Below, piece after piece: positions 55,810 to 64,000 of a DNA stretch of 64,000 bases. The DNA comes from Eggerthellaceae bacterium. GTDB lineage: Bacteria > Actinomycetota > Coriobacteriia > Coriobacteriales > Eggerthellaceae. Positions within the stretch are counted from its first letter, which is position 1; every line of letters starts with the position of its first letter. The DNA lies in assembly GCA_022644775.1 (NCBI GenBank), contig JALCHN010000004.1:1-64000 (forward strand), given 5' to 3'. The notes below the pieces were generated by a model. That model worked only from the letters and a program-made list of their open reading frames with translations, had not been told where the DNA came from and searched no databases. The translations under genes were made by a program, and so were the position numbers.

Positions 55810-56529
55810 ATGCAGGCAACACCCGAACAGATTCACGCTCTCATCGCGCTTCAGGACATCGACCGCACGCGGTTGCGCGCGCAGCTCGAACTGAAGAAGC
55901 TGCCCCAGCCGGCGCAGATCGACAAGCTGCATGAGCAGAAAGACGGCATCACCGAAAAGCGCGACCAGATCGCCACGCTGCTCAAACGCGCCGAAGCCCA
56001 GCAGATGCGCCTGCATGAAGAGGACGACACGCTCGTGCGCAAGCAGGCGGCCACCCAGGAGCGCATCGAAGAGCTCAAGGACGACTACCGTTCGGTGACC
56101 TCGCTCACGCGCGATTTGGAAGGCATGGCCAAGCGCCGCGAATCGCTCGCCTTCGAGCTCGAGAAGGTCGAAAAGCGCCTCGCCGAAATCACCCATGCGA
56201 TCAACGAGGCCGAAAAGGCCCTGTCCGCCATCGCCGACAAAGAGGCCCAGCTGCTCAAGGCCTACCATGCCCAGGCCGACGATCTGGTGCAGACCGCCCA
56301 GGACGCCGAAGCCAAGCGCGGGGACATGGCTGCCCGCGTGCCCGCGGCCCTTTTGCGCACCTATGAAAAGACGCTCGCCCGTTGCGGCGGCGTGGCCCTG
56401 GCCACGCTGGAAGACGACCATTGCGCCGTCTGCCGCAACGCGATCGAGGCCAACCGTCTGCTGCAGATCAAGGCCGAAGCCCCCATTTCCGAATGCCCCA
56501 ACTGCCATAGGATGTTGATCGTCGAATAA
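55810..56529 (+). CDS. Coiled-coil zinc-ribbon protein (COG1579-like)
   Basis: 239 residues. A long charged coiled coil (about residues 10-175, with IDKLHEQKDGITEKRDQIAT) is followed by a C-terminal zinc ribbon: CAVCRNAI and CPNCHRMLIVE. Homologs contact nucleic acid or chaperone factors, but no function is settled. It commonly precedes an RNase H-like gene and Nif3, as here. GGAGG precedes the ATG, and its stop overlaps the next start. Confidence 0.85.
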   Translation: MQATPEQIHALIALQDIDRTRLRAQLELKKLPQPAQIDKLHEQKDGITEKRDQIATLLKRAEAQQMRLHEEDDTLVRKQAATQERIEELKDDYRSVTSLTRDLEGMAKRRESLAFELEKVEKRLAEITHAINEAEKALSAIADKEAQLLKAYHAQADDLVQTAQDAEAKRGDMAARVPAALLRTYEKTLARCGGVALATLEDDHCAVCRNAIEANRLLQIKAEAPISECPNCHRMLIVE

Positions 56530-57404
56530 TGGATACCGTTCTCCTCGTCAGCGGCGCGTCGCGCGGCAACCCGGGGCCGGCCGGCTGCGGGTTCGTCCTC
56601 TGCGACGATGCCGGCAACGTGCTCGCCAACGGCGGATGGTACCTTGGCGACGCGACCAACAACATCGCCGAATACACGGCCCTGATTTGGGGCCTGCGCA
56701 ATGCGAGCGCCGCCCATGCCGACGCGGTCGAAGTCTACACCGACTCCCAACTCCTCGTCGCCCAGCTGCGCGGGTCGTTGAAGGTGCGCACGTCCGACCT
56801 GAAGCCGCTCTACCATCGCGCCGAGAAGATGATCGCCGGCCTGAAGGGCTTCACGATCGACTTGGTGCGCAGGGCCGACAACAAGGACGCCGAAAAGCTC
56901 GTCACCGACGCCCTCTACGCCCGCCAGCCGGTGGGCGACTATCTGGTGGGCATGGACGGCCAGCAGGTGTCGCTGTTCCGCTTGCGCCAGAACGAAGACG
57001 AGGCGCCCGCCCAAGCCGAAGACGTGGAAGGCTCGGTGGGCGACTATCTGCACAAGGGCGGCTCCTATGAGCTCACGGTGAAGAGCCGGCTCGAAATCGT
57101 GCGCGACGGCGCGTCCCAGAAGTGGAGCGTCGAGGCGATGGTCGAAGGCCTCGAGCTCGACGGCGAGGGCCGCATCATCTCGCTCGAGGACCTGCAGTAC
57201 GACCTGTCCTGCGCAGTGCAGCTCTTCGACGGGCGCGAAATCAAGCACATTGCGCCCTTCAACCGCATCGAGCCCACGATGGAGCACCTTGCCCGCGTGC
57301 TCTACTGGGAGCTCGACAAGATGCTGCCCGACACGGTGCGGCTTGTGCAGGTGGGCATCTGGTCGTCGGCAGTCGGCGCCAAGATGCTCTATCGCGCGCG
57401 GTAG
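56529..57404 (+). CDS. RNase HI-like protein with altered active site and C-terminal extension
   Basis: 291 residues. The RNase H fold is clear: SGASRGNPGPAGCGFVL, NNIAEYTALIWGL (Glu48), VEVYTDSQLLVAQL (Asp72). However the first catalytic Asp (normally DGA/DGS) is Ser8, and the final Asp position reads NKDAEKL, with Glu122 in its place. Reduced or altered catalysis, or RNA-DNA binding only, is likely. A C-terminal extension of about 155 residues has no fold I recognise. It starts inside the stop of the zinc-ribbon gene. Confidence 0.82.
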   Translation: MDTVLLVSGASRGNPGPAGCGFVLCDDAGNVLANGGWYLGDATNNIAEYTALIWGLRNASAAHADAVEVYTDSQLLVAQLRGSLKVRTSDLKPLYHRAEKMIAGLKGFTIDLVRRADNKDAEKLVTDALYARQPVGDYLVGMDGQQVSLFRLRQNEDEAPAQAEDVEGSVGDYLHKGGSYELTVKSRLEIVRDGASQKWSVEAMVEGLELDGEGRIISLEDLQYDLSCAVQLFDGREIKHIAPFNRIEPTMEHLARVLYWELDKMLPDTVRLVQVGIWSSAVGAKMLYRAR

Positions 57405-57425
57405 GCGCGCGGGGGAGGGGTTTCC

Positions 57426-58493
57426 ATGTACGTGGTGCACAGGCAAGAGCTCGAGGCGCGCGAACATGAGGCGCTTTCCCCCGACGCGTCCTTTTCCGAA
57501 GACACCGAAGGCCGCATGCACAGCTGCGACCCCGACGATCTGCGCACCGAATACCAGCGCGACCGCGACAAGATCATCCACTGCAAGGCCTTCCGCCGCC
57601 TGTCGCACAAGACCCAGGTGTTCTTGGCGCCCATGGGCGACCACTACCGCACCCGCCTCACGCACACCCTCGAAGTCGCGCAGATCTCCCGCACGATCGC
57701 CCGCGCCCTGGCCCTCAACGAAGACCTCACCGAGGCGATCGCCCTGGGCCACGACCTGGGCCACACGCCCTTCGGCCATGCGGGCGAAGACGCCCTCTGC
57801 GAATGCCTGGCCCGCGTGACCGGCTGGGACGGCACCGGCGAAGCACCCCGGCTCTTCCACCACAACCTGCAGAGCCTGCGCGTGGTCGAGCGTATCGAAA
57901 ACGAGGGGCGCGGGCTCAACCTCACCGCCGAGGTGCGCGACGGGATCGCCTGCCATACGGGCGACCAGCGCGCCGAAACTCTCGAGGGCCGTGTGGTGGC
58001 CCTCTCCGACCGCATCGCCTACGTCAACCACGACGTCGACGACGCTATGCGCGCCGGCATGCTGCTTTCGGGCGACCTGCCTGCCGGCCCCGTGGCGGTG
58101 CTGGGGCCCACCCATTCGGCCCGCATCCAGACCATGGTGGAAGACTGCGTGGCGGCTTCGGCCCAGGCGGGCGACATCGTCATGAGCCCTTCGGTGTGGG
58201 ACGCGATGATGGAGCTGCGCGCCTTCCTGTTCGACGAGGTGTATCACAGTCCTTCGGTGGCCGGCGAGGTTCGCAAGGCCCACCATGTCGTGTCGGCCCT
58301 GTTCGGCTACTACTTGGACCATGTCGACAGCGTTCCCGCCGAGTACCGCGACCTTTCCGAAGAGTACGACGTGCGCGCCGTAACCGACTTCATCGCCGGC
58401 ATGACCGACCGCTACGCCATCCATCTCTACGAGAGCCTCTTCGTCCCGCGGTCCTTCGTGGGCGACGAGAGCCTCGAAATTTCTGGAAATTAA
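57426..58493 (+). CDS. dgt: Deoxyguanosinetriphosphate triphosphohydrolase-like protein
   Basis: 355 residues. HD-domain signature: RLTHTLEVAQISRTIARALA, then ALGHDLGHTPFGHAGE, with YQRDRDKIIHCKAFRRLSHKTQV upstream. It hydrolyses dNTPs to nucleoside and triphosphate. dNTPases can also restrict phage in some bacteria, but this one sits among housekeeping genes. Start ATG preceded by GGGGGAGGGG. Confidence 0.92.
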   Translation: MYVVHRQELEAREHEALSPDASFSEDTEGRMHSCDPDDLRTEYQRDRDKIIHCKAFRRLSHKTQVFLAPMGDHYRTRLTHTLEVAQISRTIARALALNEDLTEAIALGHDLGHTPFGHAGEDALCECLARVTGWDGTGEAPRLFHHNLQSLRVVERIENEGRGLNLTAEVRDGIACHTGDQRAETLEGRVVALSDRIAYVNHDVDDAMRAGMLLSGDLPAGPVAVLGPTHSARIQTMVEDCVAASAQAGDIVMSPSVWDAMMELRAFLFDEVYHSPSVAGEVRKAHHVVSALFGYYLDHVDSVPAEYRDLSEEYDVRAVTDFIAGMTDRYAIHLYESLFVPRSFVGDESLEISGN

Positions 58494-58518
58494 GGGCGCG
58501 CGGTTCTGCTGGGGCGCT

Positions 58519-58524
58519 TATAAT
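58519..58524 (+). promoter_or_regulatory. -10 box, probable leaderless promoter of azlC
   Basis: Perfect TATAAT, then seven bases, then ATG at 58532. No Shine-Dalgarno before that ATG. Confidence 0.5.
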
Positions 58525-58531
58525 GCGCCTC

Positions 58532-59257
58532 ATGTCTAGTTTCGATTCGGTTAAATCTGCACTCGCTGCCGCGGCGCCCGTCATGGCGGGCTACGTGGCG
58601 ATCGGCCTGCCCTGCGGGATCATGGAATCCCAGATCGGCCTCAACGCCCTCATGGCCTTCATCGTGAGCGTGACCTTTTATTCGGGGGCCGGCCAGTTCA
58701 TGATCGACGGCATGTGGCTCGCCGGGTCGCCCGTTGCCTCGATCGTCGCGAGCGTGTCCTTCGTGAACACCCGCCAGCTCCTCTATTCGGCCGGCTTCGC
58801 CCCCTATTTCGCCAAGACCAAGAAGTGGCTCACCTTCCTCTTTTCGGCTACGGTCACCGACGAGAGCTTCGGCGTGAACCTCTCCAAGTTCCAGCAGGGG
58901 GAGTGGAGCGCCGCCCAGGCCACCTTCGTCAACCTCTTCTGCATGTTCACCTGGGGCGTGGCCAACGCGGCGGGCGCGCTCATCGGCGACGTGGTCGACA
59001 TCCCCACGGCGATCGCCTCGTTCGCGATGACGTCGATCTTCATCTGCCTGCTCGTCTCGCAGCGCTTCGACCGCACGGCCGTGGTCGTTGTGATCACCAC
59101 GATGCTCGGCGTCTTCGCCTGCAAGTGCGCAGGTCTCGCCGGCCCGGCCATCCTGCTCGGCGCCGTGATCGGCATGGTCTGCGGGCTCTTGTTCGACCGC
59201 GCGAGCCGTCGCGTCGTCCACCGGGGCGCGCCCGATGCGGGAGGCGAGGCGCGATGA
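58532..59257 (+). CDS. azlC: AzlC-family branched-chain amino acid exporter subunit
   Basis: 241 residues with about six or seven membrane helices. SALAAAAPVMAGYVAIGLPCG, FYSGAGQFMIDGMWLAG and NTRQLLYSAGFAPYFA are AzlC marks. With AzlD it exports branched-chain amino acids or analogues. ATG 58532 is chosen over the in-frame ATG at 58523, because the latter overlaps the TATAAT. The azlD ATG overlaps its stop. Confidence 0.9.
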   Translation: MSSFDSVKSALAAAAPVMAGYVAIGLPCGIMESQIGLNALMAFIVSVTFYSGAGQFMIDGMWLAGSPVASIVASVSFVNTRQLLYSAGFAPYFAKTKKWLTFLFSATVTDESFGVNLSKFQQGEWSAAQATFVNLFCMFTWGVANAAGALIGDVVDIPTAIASFAMTSIFICLLVSQRFDRTAVVVVITTMLGVFACKCAGLAGPAILLGAVIGMVCGLLFDRASRRVVHRGAPDAGGEAR

Positions 59258-59577
59258 GCCTTCAGGACTTCTTCCTCATCTACGGCATCTGCCTTGTCTG
59301 CATGCTCGTGTGCCGCTGCGTGCCCATTTTCGTGCTGAAGGGCCGCGAGCTGCCGGCGGGCGTCCAGCGCGCCTTGAACCTCATTCCCGTGGCAGCTTTC
59401 TCCGCCCTGGTGGCCAACGACCTCTTCACGCCCGGCATGTTCGCCGCGGGCCTGTGGCCGGCCGCCATGCCCCTGGTGGCGGCGGCGGTGGTCGTGGTGG
59501 TTGCATGGAAAACCCGCTCGCTCGTGTGGTGCGCGGTTGCAGGCGTCGTCGTTTATGCCATACTCCTTTTCTTGTAG
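59254..59577 (+). CDS. azlD: AzlD-family small membrane subunit
   Basis: 107 residues with four hydrophobic helices. LVCRCVPIFVLKGRELPAGV and ALNLIPVAAFSALVANDL match AzlD. Overlap ATGA with azlC shows they are expressed together. Confidence 0.9.
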   Translation: MSLQDFFLIYGICLVCMLVCRCVPIFVLKGRELPAGVQRALNLIPVAAFSALVANDLFTPGMFAAGLWPAAMPLVAAAVVVVVAWKTRSLVWCAVAGVVVYAILLFL

Positions 59578-59646
59578 GTTCGTTTCGATCGAGGCTGAAG
59601 AGCACGCCACGTCCAGGCTCTCTGTTTGCGCATTCGATTCGGGCTC

Positions 59647-59675
59647 TTGCAGCCATGGCGTGCGGACGTTATAAT
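59647..59675 (+). promoter_or_regulatory. Promoter of rplS
   Basis: TTGCAG (59647-59652), 17-bp spacer, TATAAT (59670-59675), giving a leader of about 55 bases before rplS. Confidence 0.75.
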
Positions 59676-59737
59676 GTCCAATCGCGTCTTTCACCAGACC
59701 ACTTGGTTATGAGTTAGATATAGAAGGAATTCGAACA

Positions 59738-60085
59738 ATGGATTACATCCGCGCTATCGAACAGCAGCAAATGAAGCAGGACATCCCCGAGTTTGGCGTG
59801 GGCGACACGGTGAAGGTGCACTACCGCATCACCGAAGGCAACCGCGAGCGCATCCAGGTGTTCCAGGGCGACGTCATCCGTCGCGCCGGTTCCACCAACC
59901 GCGAGACGTTCACGGTCCGCAAGATCAGCTTCTCCATCGGCGTCGAGCGCACCTTCCCGGTGCACTCCCCGAAGATCGACCACATCGAGGTCGTTCGTCG
60001 TGGCGACGTCCGTCGCGCCAAGCTCTACTACCTGCGCGACAAGGTCGGCAAAGCCGCCAAGATCAAGGAAAAGTCCTTCAAGTAA
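59738..60085 (+). CDS. rplS: Ribosomal protein bL19
   Basis: 115 residues. [29 protein letters not shown] and [20 protein letters not shown] are invariant bL19 segments; the tail is basic. AGAAGGAA lies before the ATG, and there is a strong promoter and terminator of its own. Confidence 0.97.
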   Translation: MDYIRAIEQQQMKQDIPEFGVGDTVKVHYRITEGNRERIQVFQGDVIRRAGSTNRETFTVRKISFSIGVERTFPVHSPKIDHIEVVRRGDVRRAKLYYLRDKVGKAAKIKEKSFK

Positions 60086-60106
60086 GATTCGTTTTCCGCT
60101 TGTTAG

Positions 60107-60132
60107 AAGAGGCCCGCTATCGGGCCTCTTTT
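60107..60132 (+). terminator. Terminator of rplS
   Basis: AAGAGGCCCG (60107-60116), CTAT loop, CGGGCCTCTT (60121-60130), then TT. Confidence 0.8.
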
Positions 60133-60148
60133 CATATAGGGGTGGCTT

Positions 60149-60937
60149 GTGAAACAGAACTTCCATACCGCGCAGGAAATCGCAGACCGCCTGCGCAACG
60201 CCGACGCCGAAGAGTTCGCCGTGCTCGAACGGTCGCTGGCGGCCGATACGCGCAAAACGGTGCGGCGCGCGGTCGAGGCGACCCGCCGCCGTCTTGCGGC
60301 CGAGGCCGCCGAAGCCGAGCGCCTGGAGCGGCTCTACGCCTTCCAAGACGAAATCGCCGGCGGCAAGCTGGCCGTGGGCCTCGACGAGGTGGGGCGCGGG
60401 CCGCTTGCCGGGCCGGTCTCGGTGGGGGCCGTGGTCCTGCCGCCCAAGCCGCATATCGCCGGCCTCAACGATTCCAAACAGCTCTCTCCCGAACGGCGCG
60501 AAGAGATCGCCGTCCAGATCAAGCAGGCGGCCCTTGCCTGGACGGTCGTGCACGTCGAGCCCAAGCTCATCGACGAGAAGGGGATCGTCGCCTGCCTGAA
60601 GCATGCCTTCGGCCAGGCGGTCGCGGAAATCGAGGCGGCGGGCATCGTGCCCGAGGTCGTCTTGCTCGACGGCAATCCGCTTCATTTCGATCCGCGCGAG
60701 GTCAACATCGTGAAGGGCGATGCCCGCTGCGCGAGCATTTCGGCCGCTTCGATCGTGGCCAAGGTCGAGCGCGACGCTCTCATGTGCGAGCTCGACCGGG
60801 CCTATCCCGGCTACGGATTCGCCCACAACAAGGGCTACGGGTCGGCCGATCATATTGCCGCCATCAAGGAGATGGGCCTGTCTTCCGTGCACCGCGTGAG
60901 CTTCTGCACGGCCTTCACTCAGGACAGTTTGTTCTAG
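60149..60937 (+). CDS. rnhB: Ribonuclease HII
   Basis: 262 residues. The acidic core is VGLDEVGRGPLAGPV, VVLLDG-like EVVLLDGNPL, and SISAASIVAKVERDALM; GYGFAHNKGYGSADH closes the family. About 75 helical residues precede the catalytic domain. It removes RNA primers and single ribonucleotides. GTG start just after the rplS terminator. With the substituted RNase H at 56529, this may be the main RNase H activity near here. Confidence 0.94.
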   Translation: MKQNFHTAQEIADRLRNADAEEFAVLERSLAADTRKTVRRAVEATRRRLAAEAAEAERLERLYAFQDEIAGGKLAVGLDEVGRGPLAGPVSVGAVVLPPKPHIAGLNDSKQLSPERREEIAVQIKQAALAWTVVHVEPKLIDEKGIVACLKHAFGQAVAEIEAAGIVPEVVLLDGNPLHFDPREVNIVKGDARCASISAASIVAKVERDALMCELDRAYPGYGFAHNKGYGSADHIAAIKEMGLSSVHRVSFCTAFTQDSLF

Positions 60938-61251
60938 CGCGCGGTGCGCGTTCGGGGCGCGGCCGGTTCCCGGACGCGCCGCTCTGCGCCGAGGATCGAG
61001 AGTGCACGACGGGGGCTGCCTCGCCCTCTTCGCGTGCCATCCCTTGCGCGCGTGCGCGCTTGTGCGGCCCTGCCCGGCCGCACATATGCGCGCTGTTGGG
61101 TTTCCGGCGGCGTTTTGCGCCGTTCGGGTGCGGCATCCGTGCGCATCGCGCGGCCTTTCCGCGCCGTTTCTTCTCGGTCGCGCGCGACCGTTTACGTAGC
61201 GCTTCGCGAGATGCGGTGCGTATCGTGGCTCCTATCGAGAAAGGGGATGCC
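60938..61251. other. GC-rich gap before the UPF0102 gene
   Basis: 314 bp. One plus-strand frame (60944-61264) is open but very Arg-rich and without family features, as expected by chance at this GC content. No clear hairpin or promoter was found. CTATCGAGAAAGGGG at its end is the next gene's ribosome binding region. Confidence 0.4.
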
Positions 61252-61875
61252 ATGGAAGAATTAGACCGCATCGAATCCGAAGACCGCCCGCAACCTACCG
61301 AAGGCGACGCTGCGCCTGCAGAGCCGCCTTGCGATGAAGCCGCCCCGCAGACAGCGCCCGCACCGCAGGCGGGCGCGGGAGCCGCGTACGCGGCGGGCGC
61401 CGTTCCTGCCGCAGAGGGCTGCCCGCCCGGGCCGGAGCGTGCGGCCGGGGAAGCTGCTCCGGTCGGCGACGGCTGCGCTTCGGCCTACGACACCCACCAC
61501 AACAAGGATTTGGGTGCCCGCGGGGAAGAGGCCGCCTGCGCCTTCCTCATACGGCGCGGCTTCGACGTCCTCGAGCGCAACTGGGTGTGCGCGGCGGGGG
61601 AGGCCGACATCATCGCCCTCGAAGAGGACACCCTTCATTTCATCGAGGTGAAGACCCGCATGAGCGATGCGCGCGGTTTTCCGGCCGAAGCGGTCGACAC
61701 CGCGAAGCGCGCACGCTACGAGCGCATCGCCGAGCTCTACCTGCGCTCGATCGAGGACGGCGACGACGTGTGCGTCACCTTCGACGTCATTTCCATCATC
61801 GTGACCGGGGAGCACCGCGCCTTCTTGCGCTTCCATCGCAACGTGCTCGCAGGCGACTGCAGGCCGTGCGCGTGA
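61252..61875 (+). CDS. UPF0102 (YraN-like) nuclease-fold protein with long N-terminal extension
   Basis: 207 residues. The C-terminal about 120 residues carry the PD-(D/E)XK-like core of UPF0102: DLGARGEEAACAFLIRRGFD, AGEADIIALEEDTLHFIEVKTR. The first about 80 residues are Ala/Pro/Glu-rich and low-complexity, unlike the usual compact family members of about 120 residues. The gene commonly lies between rnhB and comM, as here. AGAAAGGGG precedes the ATG. Confidence 0.88.
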   Translation: MEELDRIESEDRPQPTEGDAAPAEPPCDEAAPQTAPAPQAGAGAAYAAGAVPAAEGCPPGPERAAGEAAPVGDGCASAYDTHHNKDLGARGEEAACAFLIRRGFDVLERNWVCAAGEADIIALEEDTLHFIEVKTRMSDARGFPAEAVDTAKRARYERIAELYLRSIEDGDDVCVTFDVISIIVTGEHRAFLRFHRNVLAGDCRPCA

Positions 61876-63371
61876 GTGGCAAGTGCACCGTGCAGAGCGC
61901 GACGATAGTCGGCGTGCGAGCCCTGCCGGTTTCGGTCGAAGTCGCCATCACCAACGGTATGCCGGCGTTCTCAATCGTGGGGATGCCCGACGCCTCGATC
62001 CAGGAGGCGCGCGAGCGCGTGCGGGCGGCGATTCGCTTCTGCGGCTTCCAGATGCCGCCCGACAAGGTGGTCGTGAACTTGGCGCCGGGGTCCTTGCGCA
62101 AATCGGGGTCGGGCTTCGACTTTCCCATCGCCGCCGCCATTCTCGCCGCCTCGCGGCAGATCGACCCGGATCTGGTGACGGAATCCTTCCTCGTAGGGGA
62201 ACTCTCGCTCGAAGGCGAGGTCAAGCCGGTGCACGGGATGCTCGCCCACTGCCGCTGCGCAATCGAAAACGGCTTGGACATCGTCTGCGCCCCGTCGGAG
62301 GAATGCGCATACGTGGCCGACGAGCTCGCCGTGCATCCGGTCGAGCGCCTGTCCTCCCTGCGTGCGGGCGGTTTCGGCCGCATGGCGCCCCTGCGCGTGC
62401 CTCCTACGGCGCCCGCACAGCTCGACTACGGGGACGTGGGCGGGCACGAAGTGGCCAAGCGGGCGATGCAGATCGCCGCAGCGGGCAACCATGGAATCCT
62501 TATGATGGGGCCGCCTGGGTCGGGCAAGACCATGCTCGCCTCCCGCTTGCCATCGATCCTGCCGCCGCTCGACGAGGCTCAGCGGCTTGAGACCGCCTGC
62601 ATCCATTCGATCGTCGACGACGACGTGGAAAGCCTGCTCGCGGGCGTGCGGCCCTTCCGCGCCCCTCATCATTCGGCCACGATGGCCGGGCTTCTGGGCG
62701 GCGGCAACCCCGTGCGGCCCGGCGAGCTCACGCTCGCCCATAACGGGGTGCTCTTCCTCGACGAGCTGGCGGAATTCTCGCCGCACGTGCTGCAGGGCAT
62801 TCGCCAGCCGCTCGAATCGGGCAAGATCGCGATCACGCGCGCGGCGGGCAACGTCGTGATGCCGGCGCGGTTCATGTTCGTTGCGGCCAGCAACCCTTGT
62901 CCCTGCGGGTACCACGGCGACCCTAAAATTCCCTGCACCTGTTCGGCCGCCCAGGTCAACGCCTATCAGAACCGCATCGGCGGCCCCTTGATCGACCGTA
63001 TCGACATGTGTATCGACGTGGGGCGCAGCGAAGTCGACGAGGTGCTCGATTGCCGGGGCGGCACCGATTCGGCCACGCTGGCGGCGGGCGTGGCGGCGGC
63101 GCGCGCGTTTGCCTTCGAGCGCTATCGGCGCTGCGACCACAGAACCGTGCGCACGGTCCCCGACATGATCGAAGTCTGCCAGATGAGCGACGAAGCCGCC
63201 TCGCTGCTGCGCGCGATGGGCAAGGCCTTCAACCTGAGCGGGCGGGGCATCATGAAAGTGCTCGGAGTGGCCCGCACGGTGGCCGACCTGGGCCAGCACG
63301 AACAAGTGGGAGAAGAAGACGTGGCCGAAGCGCTCAACCTGCGCTTGCGCCATACGGGAGGGGAGTCCTAA
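61872..63371 (+). CDS. comM: YifB/ComM-type Mg-chelatase-like AAA+ ATPase
   Basis: 499 residues. VEVAITNGMPAFSIVGMPDASI and LAPGSLRKSGSGFD mark the N-terminal Lon-like part. The AAA+ part has Walker A MMGPPGSGKTMLASRLP, Walker B LFLDELAEF, and the Zn-like CPCGYHGDPKIPCTCS. ComM is a hexameric branch-migration helicase in natural transformation. GTG 61872 overlaps the previous stop (GTGA); GTG 61866 is an alternative. It directly precedes dprA. Confidence 0.92.
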   Translation: MSGKCTVQSATIVGVRALPVSVEVAITNGMPAFSIVGMPDASIQEARERVRAAIRFCGFQMPPDKVVVNLAPGSLRKSGSGFDFPIAAAILAASRQIDPDLVTESFLVGELSLEGEVKPVHGMLAHCRCAIENGLDIVCAPSEECAYVADELAVHPVERLSSLRAGGFGRMAPLRVPPTAPAQLDYGDVGGHEVAKRAMQIAAAGNHGILMMGPPGSGKTMLASRLPSILPPLDEAQRLETACIHSIVDDDVESLLAGVRPFRAPHHSATMAGLLGGGNPVRPGELTLAHNGVLFLDELAEFSPHVLQGIRQPLESGKIAITRAAGNVVMPARFMFVAASNPCPCGYHGDPKIPCTCSAAQVNAYQNRIGGPLIDRIDMCIDVGRSEVDEVLDCRGGTDSATLAAGVAAARAFAFERYRRCDHRTVRTVPDMIEVCQMSDEAASLLRAMGKAFNLSGRGIMKVLGVARTVADLGQHEQVGEEDVAEALNLRLRHTGGES

Positions 63372-64000
63372 ATGATCGAACCTACGACCGAAGAGGCGAA
63401 GGGGGCCCAGAAGGCCATGGGTTTCCGCTCGTACACGGGCCCCTTGCTCGAAGGCCCGCGCACGGTCATCGATGCCGGATCGGATGCCTTTCCCGAAGCG
63501 CTCGGGGCCATTCCCCATCCGCCCGAGCGGCTCTACGTGGTGGGCGACCCCGCCGCCCTCTGCGAGGGGCTTGCCGTCATCGGGGCGCGCAACGCCACTC
63601 CCTACGGTCTGGCCTGTGCCCGACGGTTCGCAGGGCGCGCCGCCGAGCGGGGCATCGTCGTGATCTCGGGCGGGGCGCGGGGCTGCGACGGTCAGGCCCA
63701 TCGGGCGGCCCTCGAAGCGGGCGCGCCCACGGTGGTCTTTCTGGGCGGCGGATGCGATCAGATCTACCCGGCGAGCAACTTCGGCCTTTTCCAGCAGGTG
63801 GTCGACGGGGGAGGGGCGGTGGTGTCGGAACACGAATGGGATTTCCCGGCCCTGCCCTACACCTTCCGCAAGCGCAACCGGCTTATCGCCGGCCTGGCGC
63901 GGGCCGTCCTCATCGTCGAAGCGGGCCTGCCGTCGGGCACCTTCTCCACGGCCGACGAGGCGCTCGAGGCCAACAAGGACGTGCTCGTGGTACCGGGCGC
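63372..64000 (+). CDS. dprA: DNA-processing protein DprA (3' end outside window)
   Basis: At least 209 residues, cut by the right edge. Rossmann-fold marks: VIGARNATPYGLACARRFAG, ISGGARGCDGQAHRAAL, FLGGGCDQIYPASN, VSEHEWDF and FRKRNRLIAGLARAVLIVEA. It loads RecA on incoming single-stranded DNA. Next to comM it suggests retained transformation machinery or a general recombination role. It starts right after the comM stop. Confidence 0.93.
   Translation, partial: MIEPTTEEAKGAQKAMGFRSYTGPLLEGPRTVIDAGSDAFPEALGAIPHPPERLYVVGDPAALCEGLAVIGARNATPYGLACARRFAGRAAERGIVVISGGARGCDGQAHRAALEAGAPTVVFLGGGCDQIYPASNFGLFQQVVDGGGAVVSEHEWDFPALPYTFRKRNRLIAGLARAVLIVEAGLPSGTFSTADEALEANKDVLVVPG

Noticed and set aside
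60944..61264. 106-residue Arg-rich frame before the UPF0102 gene
   Set aside because: No ribosome binding site or domain; overlaps the real start region in another frame.

Overview
The window looks like a chromosome segment from a high-GC actinobacterium of class Coriobacteriia, probably Eggerthellaceae. This is inferred from GC-rich housekeeping genes, a Tat-exported DMSO-reductase-family enzyme, a VPATG-type sorting signal on a surface protein, and gene order. No rRNA is present to settle the species.

Left edge (1-2241, minus strand): a coupled NarL-type response regulator (cut by the window edge), a GAF/HisKA_3 histidine kinase and a small membrane protein. A 774-bp AT-richer gap follows.

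3016-16522 (plus): a visibly AT-rich, probably transferred cell-surface glycan locus. In order it holds a thymidylate-kinase-like protein, an initiating sugar-phosphate transferase, a sugar-transfer-associated ATP-grasp protein, a GT2 glycosyltransferase, a Wzy-like polymerase, a Wzx-like flippase, a DegT aminotransferase, two more ATP-grasp ligases, an ornithine-cyclodeaminase-family gene broken by a G7 tract, rmlA and rmlB. This is enough for a Wzx/Wzy polymer containing a dTDP-4-amino-sugar. The three ATP-grasp enzymes plus the OCD-family dehydrogenase suggest amino-acid or peptide decoration. A decayed IS110 copy bounds the locus on the right.

17707-25369 (plus): a respiratory module with an NrfD-like membrane protein, a GntR regulator, an SPFH/stomatin protein, a molybdopterin oxidoreductase, a four-cluster ferredoxin subunit, a TorD chaperone and a DmsC-like anchor.

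25370-33646: accessory region. It contains an IS256-fragment/EcsC fusion ORF, an Abi_2/HEPN abortive-infection gene between 43-bp direct repeats, a sortase-anchored MucBP/InlB-repeat surface protein, a NERD/zinc-finger protein, a small basic protein, three tRNA genes and a nested palindromic repeat.

33706-64000 (plus): dense GC-rich housekeeping genes, many with ATGA/GTGA overlaps: orphan peptide-binding lipoprotein, ROK kinase, ABC-F, trmL, M50 protease, trpS, scpAB, rluB, tyrA, aroA, cmk, plsC, ispH, radical-SAM DUF512 protein, der, plsY, gpsA, ogt, rpe, cysteine desulfurase, Nif3, zinc-ribbon coiled coil, a divergent RNase H, dgt, azlCD, rplS, rnhB, UPF0102, comM and dprA (cut by the right edge).

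Four genes show a -10 box ending 7-8 nt before the start codon with no Shine-Dalgarno, which suggests leaderless transcription. All function calls come from reading motifs in the sequence; no database search was run.
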